NCBI GenBank assembly: GCA_009103225.1
Contig: RHPI01001052.1
Coordinates: forward strand, 1 to 33,871
DNA length: 33,871 nucleotides
Direction: 5' to 3'
Source: Chlorokybus atmophyticus
Lineage: Eukaryota; Streptophyta; Chlorokybophyceae; Chlorokybales; Chlorokybaceae
The notes under the pieces are model-generated. The model worked only from the letters and a program-made list of their open reading frames with translations. It was not told the origin of the DNA and did no database searches. How positions within the stretch are numbered: position 1 is the stretch's first letter; each line of letters starts with the position of its first letter. Position numbers and translations under genes: made by a program. This document shows positions 17,101 through 23,718 of the stretch, piece by piece.

Positions 17101-17599
17101 GTCGGGTTATATGGCCATTAATAACAAAACGCCCTTTTACCTCTCCCATTGCATTGAGAGTGGAACCAGCAGCACGTACATATGACGTGACTGGTGTGAA
17201 AGGAATGTTATTACGTTTCACCCAAGCATGTTCAACAAAGTTATGGTTTGCACCAGTATCAATCAATGCTGTACATGGTGTACCCATAAGTTGACTCTCA
17301 AATCTCCATTTGAGTGGCACTGAGTGACCATCAAATGTAGCTAATGTCGGAGTGCCGTGATTGGTAGCAGACTTGATAAAGATCACTTGCAACGGTGAAG
17401 CTCCTGTATCTTTGCGTGTGAGTTGCATGATTACTTCTCCCCCTTTCAATCGCGACCACGGGCCATGATATCGAGGGATAACTACACATGCAGTGACAGC
17501 ATGTTGTAATTGCAACTTGTGTAAGTGCTTAACAGCAGTTACTAATTCAGAGAATGGAACATTGATTAAAAACACAACCGTTTGCATTTCTGAACACAT
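14189..17599 (-). CDS. pol: Element C Pol: protease, RT, RNase H, integrase
   Basis: 1136 residues from ATG 17599. In order: the N-terminal segment with IPRYHGPWSR (residue ~41), protease IDTGANHNF (DTGA from residue 114) and VVLGEQW; reverse transcriptase from HTIPLEEGAK through FGLTNAPATFQ to YLDD at residue 453 (16232-16243); RNase H with SDASTIGCGAV and TTEQELLGVVHAL; the integrase HHCC module (HDPPYAGHLG to CDVCQRNK) and DDE core blocks SMDLITDLP, VTDRDPRF and FHPQTDGQTERANQILEE. It ends at a premature TAA before the chromodomain. The gag frame continues past its amber stop to about 17537 and overlaps this frame in +1 register. The N-terminus may therefore come from readthrough plus a shift, from reinitiation, or have been disrupted by an indel. 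Confidence 0.9.
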   Translation of the reverse strand: MCSEMQTVVFLINVPFSELVTAVKHLHKLQLQHAVTACVVIPRYHGPWSRLKGGEVIMQLTRKDTGASPLQVIFIKSATNHGTPTLATFDGHSVPLKWRFESQLMGTPCTALIDTGANHNFVEHAWVKRNNIPFTPVTSYVRAAGSTLNAMGEVKGRFVINGHITRPAFIVVDIGIPGVDVVLGEQWHTEAGLQLDSRANTCTLRKGKRRMTLTASVLARIPRDNVPLLSAMQLKRCMRKREEVYLLHLRQVETPAEQAISDPVVQSLTEQYADVFQDELPELPPDRNIHHTIPLEEGAKPPWRPIYRLSPLEHAEMEKQLKELLDKGLITKSISPFGAPILFVPKKNGKLRMCIDYRALNKVTVKNRYPLPRIDDLFDKLSGATVFSTLDLTSGYHQIKIHPSDIQKTAFRTPLGHFEYKVLPFGLTNAPATFQTAMNAVFADELYKFVLVYLDDIIVFSKTREDHHKHVELVLARLREHKFYANLSKCNFAKDELPFLGHVIGKEGLKPDPQKVCAVKDWPPPKDVHQLRAFLGLANYFRKFMRAYSGMANPLTSLLRKDVKFVWTEAHEVAFTRIKDALTQAPVLAFPDHTKPFVVISDASTIGCGAVLLQDDRPCAYESRKFIPAERNYTTTEQELLGVVHALRTWRCYLEGVEFSVITDHNPLTFFHTQQNLSRRQARWNEFISRFTFTWQYRPGRTNVADPLSRSPALLALTRSRSTRNVQQPEDPFLKEVSAGYNSDVWFSSQTNLQQLTAVSNLWYKGEQLAIPNSGDLRKQCLHSVHDPPYAGHLGKHKTLKSAQQLYWWPSMSADVDQYVRTCDVCQRNKPLRQKQAGLLKPLAIPEQKWDSVSMDLITDLPETPAKHTAIVVFVDRLTKMVHFAPCCTTVSARDLAHLFVSTIFRVHGIPRELVTDRDPRFVSKFWRQVCELLGVKQSMSTAFHPQTDGQTERANQILEEMLRHYVAPNHADWDRYLSMAEFAVNNAWQESVKETPFFLNYGIRPNTPASLRVPRHAVTVPAAKEFATNMQENLARAKLCLSEAQDRQKAYADTHRKMATFDVSDKVLLNAKNITIKGTGARKLLPRWLGPFSITDRVGTHAYRLQLPPSVRIHNVFHVNLLKPYRSDGRTQPPP

Positions 17600-17717
17600 G
17601 TGGTGTGCTCATATCAGTCCATACATCTGATACATCACAAAGAGAGGAAACTTTATCAAGAAGTACAGAGTTTTTAAAGTCGTTCTGCTCGACTAGGCTA
17701 CCAACCACGGACAATTC

Positions 17718-18893
17718 CTATTTCTTCTCTCTCCGCTGCTTGGCCTTCTGTGCATTCTGTTTTACATAGCACTTAGCCTCCCCATGACCTGTCTTCTTGC
17801 AGAAACTGCAAGTGATGATGGATTTGGCCGCATTGTAGGGGCCAGCAGGATGAAATGGTTTCGCCTTTTTCACAAAAGGTTTGTTGTCAGTGGCCGGGCG
17901 CTTTGCAGCTGAAACCGGGGCTACCTCCTTTGCCGTGGTTTGCATGTTGGCGTGAGAGCGCTTTACACTGTCCACAGCAGCAACCATTTGCATCAGCATT
18001 AGTAACTCCGTCGAGGCCCACTCTTGCAAACTCGCGGGGTTGACGGCCACATGCTGCACGAGACGAGTGTCCAAGCCACGTCTGAACATATCCAGCTGAT
18101 CAGCATCACTGATAGGTAGTTTGCCAGCATTAATCTTGCTGACAAACGACTGAAAATCCTGGATATACCGCTGAACCGGACGTCCGTTCTGATGCAGGTT
18201 GTGCAGCTGGTTGCGAGCAACCTGGGCAGAATCTGCGCCACCATAGCGCTGCTCCATGAAAAAGCACAATTGATTTACTTCCCGCCCGAGGTTTGTATCA
18301 CGTTGCTTACGGCGGTACCACTCTGCTAGAGCATCGTTTGGGATCAGCAACTCAGCCACACGCAATTCCCCCTCCTCAGAAATGTGAGGGGAGTTGACAT
18401 ACTGTCGCAACTTCACAAGCCAGTCGAAGATGGCCGCTTGCTTGTAGGGAACAAACTCGGCAGGACGAGCAAGTGCTTGAACAGGTGGACCACCGTCAGC
18501 ACGTTGAAGACGCTCGATCATATTCAGAACACGTTTACCTTCACCCATCTGCCCCTCCCAATCTCGCCCCATAAAGGTGGTGAGCTTTGAAACTTTTTCT
18601 GCCAATAGGAAGAGAAAGTTCGCGAATGAGACAATTGCCTCACGAGGGTCCTGATCATGGGTGCTAAGGAAATGCTCCATCAAGTCCTGCTGTGTCATGC
18701 GAATAGAAAACTCAGGGAATATAGAAAGTGATCTATCATCCACTGAAGCTTCCGCAGCTTTAGCAGCTTGAGACTCATCAGGTGCATCATCCGGATTCGG
18801 AATATCTTTAATGGATGGAAATTCCTCCTCACGGGAAGGTTGCTCTTTTTCCGAGCTCTCCCCTTTTGAGGTGGGCACCGAGTTTTCTTCCAT
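17718..18893 (-). CDS. gag: Element C Gag
   Basis: 391 residues from ATG 18893 (MEENSVPTSKGESSEKEQ). The N-terminus is acidic. The capsid core has VAELLIPNDALAEWYRRK and VARNQLHNLHQNGRP, matching Gag of B. A basic linker follows, then a CCHC zinc knuckle CSFCKKTGHGEAKC and a Lys/Arg-rich end. It is about 100 residues shorter than Gag of B. It ends in TAG (17718-17720) followed by GAA, with the frame open for another ~180 nt toward pol, as in B and D. It would form virus-like particles and bind the element RNA. Confidence 0.9.
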   Translation of the reverse strand: MEENSVPTSKGESSEKEQPSREEEFPSIKDIPNPDDAPDESQAAKAAEASVDDRSLSIFPEFSIRMTQQDLMEHFLSTHDQDPREAIVSFANFLFLLAEKVSKLTTFMGRDWEGQMGEGKRVLNMIERLQRADGGPPVQALARPAEFVPYKQAAIFDWLVKLRQYVNSPHISEEGELRVAELLIPNDALAEWYRRKQRDTNLGREVNQLCFFMEQRYGGADSAQVARNQLHNLHQNGRPVQRYIQDFQSFVSKINAGKLPISDADQLDMFRRGLDTRLVQHVAVNPASLQEWASTELLMLMQMVAAVDSVKRSHANMQTTAKEVAPVSAAKRPATDNKPFVKKAKPFHPAGPYNAAKSIITCSFCKKTGHGEAKCYVKQNAQKAKQRREKK

Positions 18894-19794
18894 TTGTCTG
18901 CAAAACAGGCAGAATGGGATGGTGAGAACATCACCAATGGACCAGGTTCAACGAGAAGATCAGAATGACCCCAAGTTGTAAAAGTCCCAAACAGAGTCCA
19001 CACCAGTCCCAAATTAAGGAAGGTTGGATCAGGAGTGTCACCAAACAGAACAAGTCTGAGTGGGACCAGAATGTCCTAACCCTGTGTTGTCCTCAACCAA
19101 GTCCCAATCTCCAGGCCGAAGCCAGAGGGGGAGGGTTTCAGACTAACAGGGTTTTGGAACAGATTGTCCTAGAACCTCCCCACAACTGTCCCAACCAAGT
19201 CCCGATCTTCAGGCCGAAGCCAGAGGGGGAGGGTTTGGGAACAGTTTGGTTTGGAACTTACGAACCCGGGTCCAACGACCCGGCAAAGCCGCTGGCAGGT
19301 CACAGGTACGTCATAGACATGCAACAGGCAAGCCACAGGCATGCAACAGGCAAGCCGTACGGTGACTAACTGTGACATGCACTGGCAAGCACAATGACAA
19401 GCAATCACCGCATGCAATGACAGTGCACTAAGTGTGACAAACAGTGATGGCACACTAGTAAGCCGCAATCACCGCATGCAATGACAGGCAATCACTGCAA
19501 GCAATGATAGTGCACTGGCAAGCCACTGTGTGATGTGCATGAAAGTACACACGTGCACCTGGCAAGCACCTGGCAAGCACCTGGCAAGCAGGCAAGCAGG
19601 CAAGTCACCGACGTGTGATGGTACCTCACACGTGGAGAGGCCGCCTCTTCGATAGGTGGCTTCGACGTGGAGGTAGCGCAGGGAAGCGAACTTGAAGCTT
19701 GGGCTGCGTGGACGAATGGGAGGCCGCCGACGACGCCTTCTGATTGGCCGAAAGCAGGTCGCCGCCCCCTATAAGTACCCACGTCAACCCCCAG
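18894..19794 (-). other. Element C 5' leader with duplicated and tandem repeats
   Basis: No gene. A 45-bp block is present twice (19094-19138 and 19192-19236, few mismatches; core ggccgaagccagaggggg). From about 19314 to 19605 there is a loose array of gcaagc-, caatgaca- and tgcaac-type units, including three exact cacctggcaag-type units at about 19555-19590. Confidence 0.7.
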
Positions 19795-19795
19795 C

Positions 19796-19807
19796 TCCCC
19801 GATACCA
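19796..19807 (-). promoter_or_regulatory. Element C primer binding site
   Basis: On the minus strand TTGGTATCGGGGAGC follows the 5' LTR. It is the initiator-Met-type site with one extra G compared with B and D. Confidence 0.8.
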
Positions 19808-19808
19808 A

Positions 19809-20334
19809 TGTAACAGCACCACCGTCGCCGGTGATGCCCCTTCAATCCTCTACCCCAACACCCACACCGCCTATGACAAGCCTTTCAACGGCGTGGCCGC
19901 CACTGAGCAGAGAACTGAAAGTCCTCACATCAGATTGATGTGACCTTTTATATCAAGAGTATATCAACTATATACCTCTCGATAATTAACTCACAACTAG
20001 ACATCGACCCTACAGATAGGGTAGTTAGGAAATCTAGCGTGAGCCAATCACAGCTCAGATAAGGTACCTATCGATAAGGTACCTATCCAAAGATACCTAT
20101 CGTAAGGTACCTAACGAGATAGTGATCACATTATATCAAATGTGACACTAAATAGGCTTGAATAAGCGGTTCTACACCCATTGGGACTTATTTAAGCTAT
20201 GATAAAGCATTATAGCCTTTAATAAGCGAGGAACCGTAGAAAAGAGGTATAAATAAGCATATTTAAATACTTATTCATACAAAATGTGTTATTTAGGTAG
20301 CAATAATACCCCTATTATTATTGCTCCCGTAACA
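19809..20334 (-). repeat. Element C 5' LTR (526 bp)
   Basis: On the minus strand it starts TGTTACGGGAGC and ends GGTGCTGTTACA. It is 99 percent identical to 13315-13840 by eye. Confidence 0.95.
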
Positions 20335-20345
20335 GTTACCCTAAT
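20335..20345 (+). repeat. Element D 5' LTR, 11-bp piece between C and S
   Basis: gttac is the right target copy of C and ctaat the left target copy of S, joined by c. Only 11 bp separate two independent insertions. Confidence 0.6.
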
Positions 20346-20839
20346 TGTAACGGTGTGCTACCTCCATAGAGGTTCCCTGCCCTTATTTAGGATTAAATAA
20401 GAGTCCCAACGGGATTATACAGCCTATCAAGCCATATTAGGGCCGTTAACCTTTGTTAAGGCCCTTATGTGGTGTTACTTATCTGTAACACTGATATCGA
20501 CATGAGACATGAGTCTCATGTCTATATCAGCCGCATGGCGGCGCTGCTAACGCGGCCGTTAGCCTTTGTTTAGGGTCGTTAACCGTTGTTAAGGCCCTTA
20601 TGTGGTGTTACTTATCTGTAACACTGATATCGACATGAGACATGAGTCTCATGTCTATATCAGCCGCATGGCGGCGCTGCGGCTGATATATATATATATA
20701 TATATATGCGGCCGCCATAGCCAGGGCATCTTCTGCTTCGGCAGTTATCCCTGGCGGCGGCGGCGTGGGCGACGAAGTTGGTGGTGGTGTTGGGGTAGGG
20801 GATTAAAGGGAGGAGGGAGCACCCCCCCCTCTCCTTACA
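20346..20839 (+). repeat. S: solo B-type LTR with internal duplication
   Basis: 494 bp from TGTAACGGTGTGCTACC to tctccttaca, flanked by the direct repeat ctaat (20341-20345 and 20840-20844). There is no internal sequence, so it is the product of LTR-LTR recombination. It is ~155 bp longer than the B LTR because a 93-bp block carrying the gatatc palindrome occurs twice without any difference (20455-20547 and 20588-20680), and a TA run lies at 20685-20707. Confidence 0.92.
20455..20680 (+). repeat. Identical 93-bp duplication within solo LTR S
   Basis: Two copies at an offset of 133 bp, identical over 93 bp from gttaaggcccttatg to ggcggcgctgc. Each contains the long palindrome. The second copy runs into ggctga(TA)n. 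Confidence 0.9.
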
Positions 20840-21006
20840 CTAATTGGTTGAAGAGAGATCAACATAACTGGTCAAAGCTATGGCTGATAGTGAGTGGGGG
20901 AACGGGGGTTATTGACACGACAGTAACGGCGGCGGCATGGGTAGGGTCGTTGGCGTGGGTGTTGGGGTAGAAGATCACAGGGGGAATTGGCATTTCTCCC
21001 TTTACA
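20840..21006 (+). repeat. Element D 5' LTR, 3' end
   Basis: It contains gtgttggggtagaagat, matching the U5-like block of the B and C LTRs, and ends tctccctttaca directly before a primer binding site. It is split from its upstream part by S and C. Confidence 0.75.
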
Positions 21007-21008
21007 TT

Positions 21009-21020
21009 TGGTATCGGAGC
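21009..21020 (+). promoter_or_regulatory. Element D primer binding site (initiator-Met type)
   Basis: TGGTATCGGAGC, identical to the site of B, two bases after the LTR end tttaca. Confidence 0.85.
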
Positions 21021-21741
21021 AAGGTCCTCCTTGTGGTTGGGCCTTATTGTTATTCATTGTGGTAGAGCAACGCCGCCAGCAAGCCACCAGGCCGCTAGCA
21101 GTGCCGCCGTTCACATCCTCCAGGCCAGAAGCCTGGCAAGCCACCCACTGCGCAGCCTACTGTTTAACCTCCTACGACGCAACCTGCCTCGCAGCAGGTA
21201 CCATCATAGCGGCCGCCGGACCGACTGCCGCGCGCGTCAGTTCCTGCCCCCTGCGGTCGACCGCCGCCAGGTCAGCGGCAACCAAAGTCTGGCAAGTCGC
21301 TGCGACCAGCCAGACTTTTAACCTAAACAAGTAGATCATTAGCTTGCATAGGTTGTTTTGTGCTAATCTGGCCCATCTTCCTTGTGGAGAGGTGGATGTG
21401 CGTGAGTGTTTGCTGGCTCGCGTGCATTGTGTGCGTATCTGTGCACAATTAATAGCAAAGAGAGCCTCCCAAGATAATCCTCTTATTAATTGAGGGAGCC
21501 TCTCGGATATTCCTCCGCATTGCAGTAGAGCACTTAGTCATTAAATTGCTTTGCTTTGCATCGCAATAAGTGCCAACACTCACTCATACGTTAACACCAT
21601 TCTTTGAGTAGCATTACACTCAATTATACAACACGAGCAGCCCCAGGCATAAGACTTGTTATTGGTTATTGTTGCAAGCTTTGCTCAACTCTTTTTGCTT
21701 ACACAGCTTTGTTCTTACAAGATGTATTGTTATGTTTAGAC
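21021..21741 (+). other. Element D 5' leader
   Basis: About 720 bp with no convincing gene. The first 300 bp are GC-rich with many gccgcc and gcaagc units, and the rest is AT-rich. Frames seen here have no family similarity. Confidence 0.5.
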
Positions 21742-23075
21742 ATGGCAAAAGGCAAGTCAAAAAAGACATCTCAGGGCAATAAGAATCCCCCGCTTACCGC
21801 TACGCAAGTTGATAAATACAGAGCAAAAGGAGGATACAATTGACCCATAGGATGAGAATGAAGGGGCCATTCTCCTTGAGCTCACCAAGCAAGAACGCTT
21901 TCTCTGCAGTCAACCCTACTTTGTGGGGGAGGCGAAGCGTTTTGCAGGTGATGTACGAAGGCACATCCTTGTTGGTGAACAGTTCGACAAACTTGAACCC
22001 GCTAGACAGCAGCGCCTTATACTTCATGTAGAGAAGCGGTTGAAAGATGTTGAACTGCGAGCAACCCCATTGGAGTTGCCTGCAGACCCTGCTCAGATTG
22101 TGCATGTTGATGTCAATGAGCCTAGGGAGAAAACTACACAGCAACAACCTGCACCAGCAGCTACTCGCACCACTTTAGAGGGAGCTCAACTGAGCCAACC
22201 TTTTGTGTTGCAACCCACTGAGACCAGTGATGAATTCATTCAAAATTTACTGCGCGTCTTTTACGCTGCTTCCAAGGGCCCGCGTTGCGCATTCCAATCT
22301 TTGGCACATAATTGTCGTCATTAGAAAGCGTTGGCGCGAGGCATTACTTCTAGTTTGGAAAATGCAAAGCCATTGATTTCTCATCTGTCTCAGCAAGTGA
22401 CGGCCTTGCGCTCTACACCCGCCACAAGTAGTATGTCTGCCAGTGCCAAATTGGCATTGGTCAAGCCATCCAAGTTTGATCCCACTGACAGGAAGACTAC
22501 TGTGAAAAAGTGGATCGTGTCCATTACCAACTGGTTGTCCTTAGCCATGACATGTTAGAGGAGGACAAGTTCAACATTGTTCTCAATTTGGCACCAGCTA
22601 ATGAGAATGAGAAGGGAGAATGAGAAGGGCAGGTTTGCCAGTACCATGCAAGCCCTGCTGGACTACATGCGCAGTCACCAGAGTGTTGCGCCTTGGATGG
22701 AAACAGATGAGAAGTTGGCCCAACTTCGAATGGGCAACAAGAGTGCTGATGTGTATGCGCGCGAGTGGCGCCTGTTGGTGGATGAAGTCAAGGACCATTT
22801 TCGTACGATGCAGCTGCACAGATGCGCTCCTTTCGCAATGGATTGCGCAAGGATCTTGTCACCAGCTTGCAGCTGAGAGGGGACAACACTGTGTGGGGAC
22901 CTGGGGATCTTGATGAGTACATCAAGTTTGTCATCAGTCTCGACCACTCTCTGCAATCTACCAAAGCAACTCATCCTAAAGATACAGCTGCAGCATTAGT
23001 GCAAAAGAAGAGAGAGCACACGGACGGCAAACGTGGAGCACCTCAGCAGTCCAAGAGGTCCCGCTTTGATAAGCC

Positions 23076-23080
23076 AAAGG
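23076..23080. repeat. Target-site duplication aaagg of T (left copy)
   Basis: aaagg at 23076-23080 and 23583-23587 flank T. Collapsing them restores the gag frame into the zinc knuckle. Confidence 0.93.
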
Positions 23081-23169
23081 TGTCACGAATTGGGATAAAT
23101 TGTGACAGACCTCACTCATGGTAGTGTCTTTTACTACCATAGCCTAGCTGTCGGGCCCCAATTGTTACA
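23081..23169 (+). repeat. T 5' LTR (89 bp)
   Basis: TGTCACGAATTGGG...CCCCAATTGTTACA, so its ends are imperfect inverted repeats. It contains the hairpin atggtagt/actaccat. TGTCAC is also inverted as GTGACA 15 nt further on in this copy only. Confidence 0.93.
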
Positions 23170-23204
23170 ATGGTAATGGAGCTTGACGTCTCAGGTTCAA
23201 TTCC
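23140..23204 (+). promoter_or_regulatory. Possible internal RNA polymerase III promoter (A- and B-box-like) in T
   Basis: TAGCCTAGCTGT (23140-23151) fits the A-box TRGCNNAGYNGG at 11 of 12 positions. GGTTCAATTCC (23194-23204) fits the B-box GGTTCGANTCC at 10 of 11. Their 54-bp spacing is normal for tRNA genes. The A-box lies in the LTR and the B-box just inside the element. The sequence does not fold as a full tRNA, so this is a promoter-like arrangement, not a tRNA gene. Confidence 0.4.
23171..23182 (+). promoter_or_regulatory. T primer binding site
   Basis: TGGTAATGGAGC after the LTR; 10 of 12 bases match the TGGTATCGGAGC sites of B and D. Confidence 0.7.
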
Positions 23205-23493
23205 CGTAGGGGACTGAGGCAGATCCAAGGCAAAAACATTTGGGGCGGCTTGCCCCAGGCTGGGCGCGGGATCACGACCTGCGCGCCGAGCCAATTCAAC
23301 CCAAGGCCGCGTGAGCGGTCGCGGCGCGATGGCAGGTCGCGTGGTGAGGATGGCCGTTCGGTCGGTTAGGACCGTTCGTGGGCCGGATCCAACAGGCCGC
23401 AGGCAGACCGATTGTGCTACGGTCGCAAACACGGCGACGTGGGCTAGCGCCTCATTAGATTATAAGGAACTCATGGGTTAAAACGGGGAGGAA

Positions 23494-23582
23494 TGTCACG
23501 AATTGGGATAAATTGTCACAGACCTCACTCATGGTAGTGTCTTTTACTACCATAGCCTAGTGGTCGGGCCCCAATTGTTACA
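23494..23582 (+). repeat. T 3' LTR (89 bp)
   Basis: Matches 23081-23169 with three substitutions, preceded by aaacggggaggaa. Its A-box-like stretch reads TAGCCTAGTGGT (23553-23564). Confidence 0.93.
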
Positions 23583-23718
23583 AAAGGTGACTTGTGCCTC
23601 TTGCAGGAAGCCTGATCACACGGCAGATCGTTGTTGGTGGCTGCACCCTGAGCTCAAGGCCTCTGCGTCTCAAAAGATGGGCAAGGGTATATGCCAGAAG
23701 ACTCAGCAGCAGCCGTAG

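Larger units (their letters stand above)
13315..20334 (-). mobile_element. Element C: nearly complete Ty3/Gypsy chromovirus, minus strand
   Basis: 7020 bp with two 526-bp LTRs that differ at about five positions (~1 percent), TG...CA ends and an imperfect 5-bp target duplication. It has primer site, leader, gag and pol in order on the minus strand. Gag and pol are long and open, but a +1 frame change near the pol start and a stop just before the chromodomain make it probably inactive. It inserted into the 5' LTR of D. Confidence 0.93.
23081..23582 (+). mobile_element. Element T: 502-bp TRIM-like mini LTR retrotransposon
   Basis: Two 89-bp LTRs (three differences) flank a 324-bp interior with no coding capacity. 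It has TG...CA ends, a primer site right after the 5' LTR, a polypurine tract (aaacggggaggaa) right before the 3' LTR, and a perfect 5-bp target duplication. This is the definition of a terminal-repeat retrotransposon in miniature. It depends on another element for Gag-Pol. Element A is a candidate partner because the ggggaggaa tract and TGTCACG LTR start are shared. Sequences resembling tRNA A- and B-boxes occur at 23140-23151 and 23194-23204. Confidence 0.9.
21742..23718 (+). pseudogene. gag: Element D gag, broken and interrupted by T
   Basis: Starts at ATG 21742 (MAKGKSKKTSQGNKNPP). Early breaks occur at about 21841, 22324 and 22556. Capsid-like stretches follow in different frames (VKPSKFDPTDRKTTVKKWIV, QLRMGNKSADVYAREWR, MRSFRNGLRKDLVTSLQLR). 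T interrupts it at 23080. After T the frame resumes with the zinc knuckle CASCRKPDHTADRC (about 23593-23634) and ends in TAG at 23716-23718. The frame stays open past TAG into pol, as in B and C. Confidence 0.85.

Noticed and set aside
17640-17700. TTTAAAAAC as a -1 frameshift slippery site in C
   Set aside because: It lies after the gag stop, is in the wrong register for a canonical heptamer, and the change needed is +1.
20346-20839. A full second copy of element B
   Set aside because: LTR only, flanked directly by ctaat on both sides with no internal sequence; it is a solo LTR.
23170-23240. Complete tRNA gene in the interior of T
   Set aside because: Only A- and B-box-like motifs fit. The T-arm and acceptor stems do not pair, and the A-box lies inside the LTR.
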